Assembly (NCBI GenBank): GCA_029007575.1
Contig: JAQXIB010000294.1
Span: 1 to 9,654, forward strand
DNA length: 9,654 nucleotides
Source of the DNA: Clostridiales bacterium
Lineage (GTDB): Bacteria; Bacillota; Clostridia; Oscillospirales; Ruminococcaceae
Direction of reading: 5' to 3'
This document shows positions 5,637-9,654 of this stretch, piece after piece (position 1 is the stretch's first letter; each line of letters begins with the position of its first letter). The notes below the pieces were generated by a model that was not told where the DNA came from, did no database searches, and saw only the letters and a program-made list of their open reading frames with translations. The position numbers and the translations under genes are program-made.

Positions 5637-7133
5637 ATGGCACTTCTTGGAATTGATGTCGGTACGACCGCAAGCAAGGCAATCGTATTTTCGGACGGGG
5701 GAAAACAACTGGGATATGCTTATCAGGAATATCCGCCGTTTGAAAATACATATGAAACCAATGGAAATCTGCTTTGGGAAAACATGTGCAAAGTGATTTC
5801 CGATGCCGTGAAAGAGGCAGGTGAACAGGCGAAAGAGATCAAGGCACTGGCCATTTCTTCGTTCGGAGAATCTTTTGTCCCGATTGACAAAGACGGAAAT
5901 GTGCTGATGAACACAGCGCTGTATATGAGCAACTGCGGTACCGAGCAGAGCAAATGGCTGGAAGAACACATCGGAAACGACCGGATCATGAAGGTGACCG
6001 GAGCAAAAATACATCCGATGTATTCGTTGCCCAAGATGATGAACATTAAAGAGGAGCAGCCGGAGATTTATCGGAACATCTATCAATTTCTGCCGATCAG
6101 TGCATTTTGCTCCTATAAGCTCTGCGGTGAATGTAAGGTGGATTATTCCCTGGCAGCAAGAACGATGGCGTTTGATGTTCTGAATAAATGCTGGGACGTC
6201 GAACTGCTTCGGCTTGCGGGAATCGATGCGGATAAGCTGCCCCAACCAATCGCAACCGGGGAAAAGGTAGGGACGGTACTACCCGAGGTGGCAAGGTCGC
6301 TGGGGCTACCGCAAGGTGTAATTGTCGCCGCAGGAGGACACGATCAGGTCTGTGCGGCAATCGGCGCCGGCGTGCTCTCGACCGATGTAGCAATCGACGG
6401 GATGGGAACGGTGGAATGTATTACATCGGTCTTTGAAAAACCGCAGTTAGAGAAACGTTTTTTAAATAATAATTTCGTATGCGTGCCTTATCCGGTCAAA
6501 GATATGTATACTACTTATGCGTTTAATTTTACCGGCGGAGCCATTCTCAAGTGGTATAAAGATACGCTGGGACGGTATGAACAACAGGTGGCAAAAGAGC
6601 AGGGCATCAGCGTGTACCGATATTTGGATATGCAGGGGGCGAAAGAGCCTACCGGAATCATTGTCATACCGCATTTTTCGGGCAGCGCCACGCCTGATAT
6701 GAATGAACACGCAAAAGGAGCCTTCCTCGGAATCACAATGGATACCGATGCTCCGACGTTGTATCGCGCGCTGATTGAGGGCGTCACCTATGAGATGATG
6801 TATAACCTGGAAAAACTGGAGGAATTCGGGATCTCCATGTCGGTGCTGCGTGCGGTAGGCGGCGGTGCTAAATCTCCCTATTGGCTACAAATGAAAGCGG
6901 ATATTTTGGGCAAAACCATTATTCCGCTTGACTTAGACGAGGCGGGAATTGCAGGAACAGCGATGCTTTCCGGCGTTTGCTGCGGTGTTTATCAAAGCTT
7001 GGAGGAGGCGGAAAAGCTGTTTGTGAAAAAGAAACAGCCTTATGAGCCGAATCCCGAACTGCATCAAATTTACTTAAAGCAGTATGAAAAATTTAAAACA
7101 ATTCGGCAACTAATCGCCGATGTGTTCAAATAA
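5637..7133 (+). CDS. FGGY-family carbohydrate kinase
   Basis: ATP-dependent sugar kinase of the FGGY family (the xylulo-, ribulo-, fuculo-, rhamnulo- and glycerokinase group), expected to phosphorylate the ketose made by the isomerase. It has about 498 residues, the normal family length. The first FGGY domain has the ATP/phosphate motif GIDVGTTASKAIVF (about 5-18). The catalytic Asp is in GGHDQVCAAIGAG (Asp236). The second domain has GGAILKWYKD (about 300-309), PHFSG (about 345-349) and the adenine-binding AVGGGAKSPYWLQMKADILG (about 406-425). Two adjacent ATG codons exist (5634 and 5637). The AGGAGG at 5624-5629 gives seven bases to the second and four to the first, so I use 5637; the difference is one residue. 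It follows the aldolase stop by 12 bases. Kinase family firm; substrate cannot be fixed by eye. Neighbours favour a ketose destined for aldol cleavage, hence probably a 1-phosphate product. Confidence 0.9.
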   Translation: MALLGIDVGTTASKAIVFSDGGKQLGYAYQEYPPFENTYETNGNLLWENMCKVISDAVKEAGEQAKEIKALAISSFGESFVPIDKDGNVLMNTALYMSNCGTEQSKWLEEHIGNDRIMKVTGAKIHPMYSLPKMMNIKEEQPEIYRNIYQFLPISAFCSYKLCGECKVDYSLAARTMAFDVLNKCWDVELLRLAGIDADKLPQPIATGEKVGTVLPEVARSLGLPQGVIVAAGGHDQVCAAIGAGVLSTDVAIDGMGTVECITSVFEKPQLEKRFLNNNFVCVPYPVKDMYTTYAFNFTGGAILKWYKDTLGRYEQQVAKEQGISVYRYLDMQGAKEPTGIIVIPHFSGSATPDMNEHAKGAFLGITMDTDAPTLYRALIEGVTYEMMYNLEKLEEFGISMSVLRAVGGGAKSPYWLQMKADILGKTIIPLDLDEAGIAGTAMLSGVCCGVYQSLEEAEKLFVKKKQPYEPNPELHQIYLKQYEKFKTIRQLIADVFK

Positions 7134-7144
7134 ATAAAAAGGAA

Positions 7145-7151
7145 AGGTGAT
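7145..7151 (+). promoter_or_regulatory. Ribosome binding site fixing the isomerase start
   Basis: AGGTGAT, complementary to the 16S rRNA tail, lies four bases before the ATG at 7156. The in-frame GTG at 7147 is inside it, so translation very likely begins at 7156. Confidence 0.65.
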
Positions 7152-7155
7152 TGAT

Positions 7156-8559
7156 ATGAGTAACATGACATTTGCGCTTTATTTCGGAAACAGAGGTTTC
7201 ATGCCGGCAGAACTGATCGAAGGAGCCCGGGAAGATATGGTCAAGGCGGTAACCGATGCGGGTTACAATTATATTATGATGGACAAAGACGCTACCCGCT
7301 ACGGAGCGGTGGAAACCCGTGATGAAGGCAGAGCATACGCGAAATGGCTGAAATCCCATGAGGGCGAGTATGACGGTGTAATTCTTTGTATGCCCATTTT
7401 TATCGACGAAAACGGTGCGATCGCCGCGCTTCAGGATGCAGGCGTGCCGATTTTAATGCAAGCGTATCCGGACGAAATCGGTAAAATGGATTTTAAGCAC
7501 CGCAGGGATGCTTACTGCGGAAAGTTCTCAGTCACCGATGTGTTCGAGCAATATAAAGTGCCTTATACCGTGATGAAACCCCACGTCGTGCATCCGTTGA
7601 CCAAAGCATTTGCCGAAAATCTGCATGAATTTGCCGCTGTTTGCCGTGTCGTAAAAGGAATGAAAAGATTCACGATCGGCTGCATTGGCGCCCGTACCAC
7701 TGCTTTTAAGACAGTTCGTTTCGATGAAATCACCATGCAACGCCACGGCATCAATGTAGAAAGCTTTGACTTGTCCGAGCTGTTTGAGTTTGTTCGCGCA
7801 AAGGCAGATGATGACGAAAAGGTGCTTGCCAAGAAAGCAACGCTGGAAAAATACACCGATTTTTCGATGGTCCCCGAGGATAAGAAAATCATGCTCTCCA
7901 AAATCAGCGTGGTCATTGATGAATACATTGAAACCTACCATCTGGATGCCATTGCGCTTCGCTGTTGGAATGAAATGGAAACCTATCTGCGCGTTTGCCC
8001 CTGCGTGCTCTTGAGCGAGCTGAACGACCGCGGCATTACGGCGTCCTGCGAGATCGATATGTGCTCCGCGATTACAATGCGTGCGTTGTCTTTGGCGACC
8101 GAGGGACCGGCTGCCTGCCTCGACTGGAACAACAACTACGGCGAAGATCCCGACAAGGTGATTTTGTTCCATTGCGGATCTACCGCCCAAACATTGATGA
8201 AAGCAAAGGGAACTGTTACTTCGCATAAAATGTTTGACAAAGGTGATCCCGGCAGCGGCTGGGGAACCAACGAGGGCAGAATTGCCGCATTCCCGATGAC
8301 TTTCTCAAACTGCAAAACTGAGGATGGAAAAATCACCATTTACTTTAGTGAAGGCGAATTTACCGGCGATGACATCGAAAAGGAATTTTTCGGTTGCGGT
8401 GGTGTGGCAAAGATCGACCATCTGCAAGATAAGCTGATTAAACTTGCCCGCGGCGGCTTTAAACATCACACGACCGTCGCAAACGGACACGTGAAGTCGA
8501 TCTTGGAGGAAGCTTTTAAATATTATCTCGGCTACGATGTTGTAAGCATTGAGGACTAA
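7156..8559 (+). CDS. L-fucose/L-arabinose isomerase-family protein
   Basis: A 467-residue cytoplasmic protein of the FucI/AraA-like isomerase superfamily, which interconverts aldoses and ketoses using a divalent metal. It is shorter than E. coli FucI (about 590) and near AraA in length (about 500). An N-terminal Rossmann-like half (about 1-165) includes DGVILCMPIFIDENG (about 73-87). The central part has FTIGCIGARTTAFKTVRFDE (about 172-191). The likely metal and catalytic region is LRCWNEMETY (about 268-277, Glu273), then LNDRGITASCEIDMCSA (about 289-305, Glu299 and Asp301), and the C-terminal FKHHTTVANGH (about 435-445). These match the CExD and NGH-like positions I associate with the family. 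It follows the kinase by 22 bases and is the last gene of the operon. The substrate is unknown; a pentose, 6-deoxyhexose or rarer sugar is possible. Superfamily assignment good, specific activity not assignable. Confidence 0.82.
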   Translation: MSNMTFALYFGNRGFMPAELIEGAREDMVKAVTDAGYNYIMMDKDATRYGAVETRDEGRAYAKWLKSHEGEYDGVILCMPIFIDENGAIAALQDAGVPILMQAYPDEIGKMDFKHRRDAYCGKFSVTDVFEQYKVPYTVMKPHVVHPLTKAFAENLHEFAAVCRVVKGMKRFTIGCIGARTTAFKTVRFDEITMQRHGINVESFDLSELFEFVRAKADDDEKVLAKKATLEKYTDFSMVPEDKKIMLSKISVVIDEYIETYHLDAIALRCWNEMETYLRVCPCVLLSELNDRGITASCEIDMCSAITMRALSLATEGPAACLDWNNNYGEDPDKVILFHCGSTAQTLMKAKGTVTSHKMFDKGDPGSGWGTNEGRIAAFPMTFSNCKTEDGKITIYFSEGEFTGDDIEKEFFGCGGVAKIDHLQDKLIKLARGGFKHHTTVANGHVKSILEEAFKYYLGYDVVSIED

Positions 8560-8571
8560 TTTAATTATGCT

Positions 8572-8593
8572 CCTTACATACTCATAAGGTATG
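8572..8593. repeat. Overlapping small dyads between convergent genes
   Basis: CCTTA/TAAGG (8572-8576/8585-8589) and CATAC/GTATG (8577-8581/8589-8593) are two short alternative hairpins in the 22-base gap between the isomerase and the DUF4314 gene. They lack T-runs, so no clear intrinsic terminator is seen for either gene. Confidence 0.3.
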
Positions 8594-8860
8594 AAACTTC
8601 ATCATTTCCTGTTCCTCTGCCAGTTCCTCGGCGGTTAATTTGCGGAAAGAGTCCTCGCCGGGGACAACGCCGAGCGATCTGCCGTTGTCAAAATCACAGT
8701 GAATCGTGCCGATATCATCTACAAACATAACAGTTCCCTTTGTATTATCCTCGATAGGTCTTGGATCGTTACCCATACTTACAAGCATAATTCTTGTGCC
8801 GGGCGGATAGCTGTCTTTCATACGCTGTGCAAAGCGCCGTTCTGCTTCAAACCTGTTCAT
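8582..8860 (-). CDS. DUF4314 domain protein
   Basis: A 92-residue soluble protein. From about residue 17 it carries the DUF4314 pattern: YPPGTRIMLVSM, then a KGTVMFVDDIGTIHCDFDNG segment, then RSLGVVPGEDSFRKL. This small beta-barrel-like domain is common in integrative and conjugative elements of Firmicutes, where its job is unknown. The GTV..VDD..TIH....NG pattern recalls small SH3-like folds, which is only an impression. The frame opens at 8875, but that ATG contains the GGAGG ribosome binding site, so the start is placed at 8860. No signal peptide or membrane segment. It lies 62 bases downstream of the broken sortase gene on the same strand and may once have shared a transcript with it. 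A weak promoter-like pair (TTGATA, 17 bases, TACTAT) sits directly upstream but is too close to the gene to be convincing. Confidence 0.85.
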   Translation of the reverse strand: MNRFEAERRFAQRMKDSYPPGTRIMLVSMGNDPRPIEDNTKGTVMFVDDIGTIHCDFDNGRSLGVVPGEDSFRKLTAEELAEEQEMMKFHTL

Positions 8861-8868
8861 ATTCTGTT

Positions 8869-8873
8869 CCTCC
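8869..8873 (-). promoter_or_regulatory. Ribosome binding site fixing the DUF4314 start
   Basis: GGAGG on the minus strand lies eight bases before the ATG at 8860 and overlaps the upstream ATG at 8875. Confidence 0.8.
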
Positions 8874-8922
8874 ATTTCATAGTAATCGTAAAGTGTCTTT
8901 GTATCAAATATATACTTCTTGT

Positions 8923-9342
8923 TTAATCACCAGGTTTTTCAACAGTTGGAATACTTCTGCGTAGAAATTTTCTCTTTCTGTGCCGTATAAAAAACGGGAT
9001 GCTCATCAACAGAACTGCCGCAATCAGCCCTGCCAGTATCCCGTATCCGTACTGGCGATACCAGGTGGACGGAGCTTTGTTGTACACCGGCATTTCCTGC
9101 TCCGTCACCCGTACCCCTTTCACCAACAGCCGATGTGTGTTAACGCCATAGGACGTGCAGGTCACCAAGGTCACATAGTCCTTCTCCGGATCAATAGCCA
9201 AGTCAGAAACATCCTCCGGAAGAACGATTTTGATCTGATCTGCTTGGTAGGTTAGATTTTTGCCTAATACCCGCAAAGTAAAGCAGTCACCAATAACAAG
9301 CTGATCCAGATCAGACAGCATTCGCTGTCTGCCACCGTTATA
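8923..9342 (-). pseudogene. Class C sortase, 3' fragment (N-terminal half lost)
   Basis: Class C sortases are membrane transpeptidases that polymerise pilins or anchor surface proteins. The frame translates to LSDLDQLVIGDCFTLRVLGK, then QADQIKIVLPEDVSDLAIDP, then the catalytic strand TLVTCTSYGVNTHRLLVKG. Counted from the first internal ATG (9321), the active-site Cys is 55 and the Arg is 64. A hydrophobic segment at about 93-112 followed by RHRKRK is the C-terminal membrane anchor typical of class C. Everything before the region just after the catalytic His is missing; whole enzymes have about 250-290 residues. Upstream in this frame only FNDQQYNGGRQRM is open before a TAG at 9358-9360. Without the His and the N-terminal barrel it cannot be active. 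The 5' side abuts a broken lipoprotein gene, so a deletion or recombination probably joined two genes. Confidence 0.8.
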
Positions 9343-9574
9343 TTGCTGGTCGTTGAACTACTTGAAACCGGTATTCGGCTCGATGGATTTGTCTTGCTGC
9401 TTGTTCTTGAAGCGGCATTTGTTTTACTGCTGATTGGACTGGATTCTGTTTTCACAGCAGCCTGAGATGTCGTGTTGTTCTCTGCCATAGCCTTTGCTCT
9501 GTTCTATTTCCGCAGCTTGCCAACATCAAGGATACGGCTACGATTACAATACCAATATTTAAGTTTTTCATCAT
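9343..9574 (-). pseudogene. Lipoprotein gene, 5' fragment with frameshift
   Basis: The frame beginning at the ATG at 9574 encodes a clear lipoprotein signal peptide: MMKN, a hydrophobic core, then the lipobox LASC at residues 18-21, so Cys21 would be lipidated and the protein tethered to the outer face of the membrane. AGGAG at 9586-9590 lies 11 bases upstream. That frame stops after 40 codons (9452-9454). A second frame, from an ATG at 9488, continues with a Ser/Thr-rich low-complexity stretch of about 49 residues (SSKTN occurs twice), of the kind that follows lipoprotein signal peptides as a wall-spanning linker. A one-base indel between about 9480 and 9510 would join them. After the linker the sequence passes into the sortase fragment in a different frame. 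The original function is unknown because the folded domain is missing. Confidence 0.6.
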
Positions 9575-9600
9575 ATTTCTCAGCTCTCCTATTCATTTTT

Positions 9601-9634
9601 AAGTACATATTCTTCGGAAGATCACATTGTACTT
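9601..9634. repeat. Nested inverted repeats upstream of the lipoprotein fragment
   Basis: AAGTACA (9601-9607) and TGTACTT (9628-9634) are perfect 7-base arms, and TCTTC/GAAGA (9611-9615/9617-9621) is nested within. A TACAAT (minus strand, 9626-9631) overlaps the distal arm and could be a -10, but its -35 would fall at the window edge and does not match consensus. Possible operator or leader hairpin. Confidence 0.35.
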
Positions 9635-9654
9635 GAAATGTTGAATACGGAAAT

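Noticed and set aside
5310..6245. A 311-codon open frame on the minus strand
   Set aside because: It lies across the well-supported aldolase and kinase genes, has no ribosome binding site or recognisable domain, and is composed of low-plausibility His/Phe/Arg-rich sequence. It is a shadow of the coding strand.
7528..8226. A 232-codon open frame on the minus strand inside the isomerase gene
   Set aside because: Antisense to a clear FucI-family protein, with no start signals and no domain similarity that I can see.
8876..8910. TTGATA and TACTAT 17 bases apart as a promoter for the DUF4314 gene
   Set aside because: The predicted start site would fall on or beside the ribosome binding site, leaving almost no leader, and the -10 is a poor match. 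Co-transcription with the upstream fragment is equally likely.
1..9654. CRISPR arrays, tRNA or rRNA genes, toxin-antitoxin pairs, phage defence genes
   Set aside because: No regularly spaced repeats, no cloverleaf or rRNA-like sequence and no matching proteins were seen on either strand.

Overview
The window looks like a chromosomal segment of a low-to-moderate GC, Gram-positive anaerobe of the Clostridia (an Oscillospiraceae/Ruminococcaceae- or Lachnospiraceae-like gut bacterium is my guess). The signs are strong GGAGG ribosome binding sites, a SigA-type promoter, a class C sortase remnant, a lipoprotein signal peptide and a DUF4314 gene. This placement is inferred from gene content and was not searched.

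Layout. Positions 1-228 hold an unrecognised partial minus-strand ORF and a strong hairpin terminator with a nested palindrome. Positions 229-3069 (minus) encode a complete GH2 beta-galactosidase (LacZ type, 946 aa), with a good promoter at 3213-3241. Positions 3250-3583 are non-coding, with an inverted repeat that may be a mobile-element scar and a probable terminator for the next gene. Positions 3584-4423 (minus) encode an AraC-family regulator with a PocR-type sensor domain. It is divergent from a three-gene plus-strand operon: class II (FBA-type) aldolase (4623-5624), FGGY sugar kinase (5637-7133) and FucI-like isomerase (7156-8559). Positions 8582-8860 (minus) encode a small DUF4314 protein. 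Positions 8923-9574 (minus) hold a degraded locus in which the 5' part of a lipoprotein gene, itself frameshifted, abuts the 3' part of a class C sortase gene.

How the genes fit together. Isomerase, FGGY kinase and class II aldolase form a complete-looking route: aldose to ketose, ketose to ketose phosphate, then cleavage to a C3 phosphate (probably DHAP) plus an aldehyde. It has the logic of the fucose or rhamnose pathways, but an FBA-family aldolase stands in for the usual FucA/RhaD type. The substrate cannot be read from the sequence. The divergent AraC/PocR regulator is the obvious controller: the operon promoter has a perfect -10 but no good -35, two near-identical 11-bp direct repeats 21 bp apart ending over the -35 position, and a perfect 14-bp inverted repeat spanning the promoter. 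No transporter is present, and the beta-galactosidase may or may not belong to the same route.

Four starts were moved downstream of the longest open frame because the ribosome binding site overlaps the first possible start codon (GH2 gene, aldolase, isomerase, DUF4314). The most unusual parts are the sugar operon and its regulatory region, the hairpin between a ribosome binding site and the start of the araC-type gene, and the lipoprotein/sortase junction.
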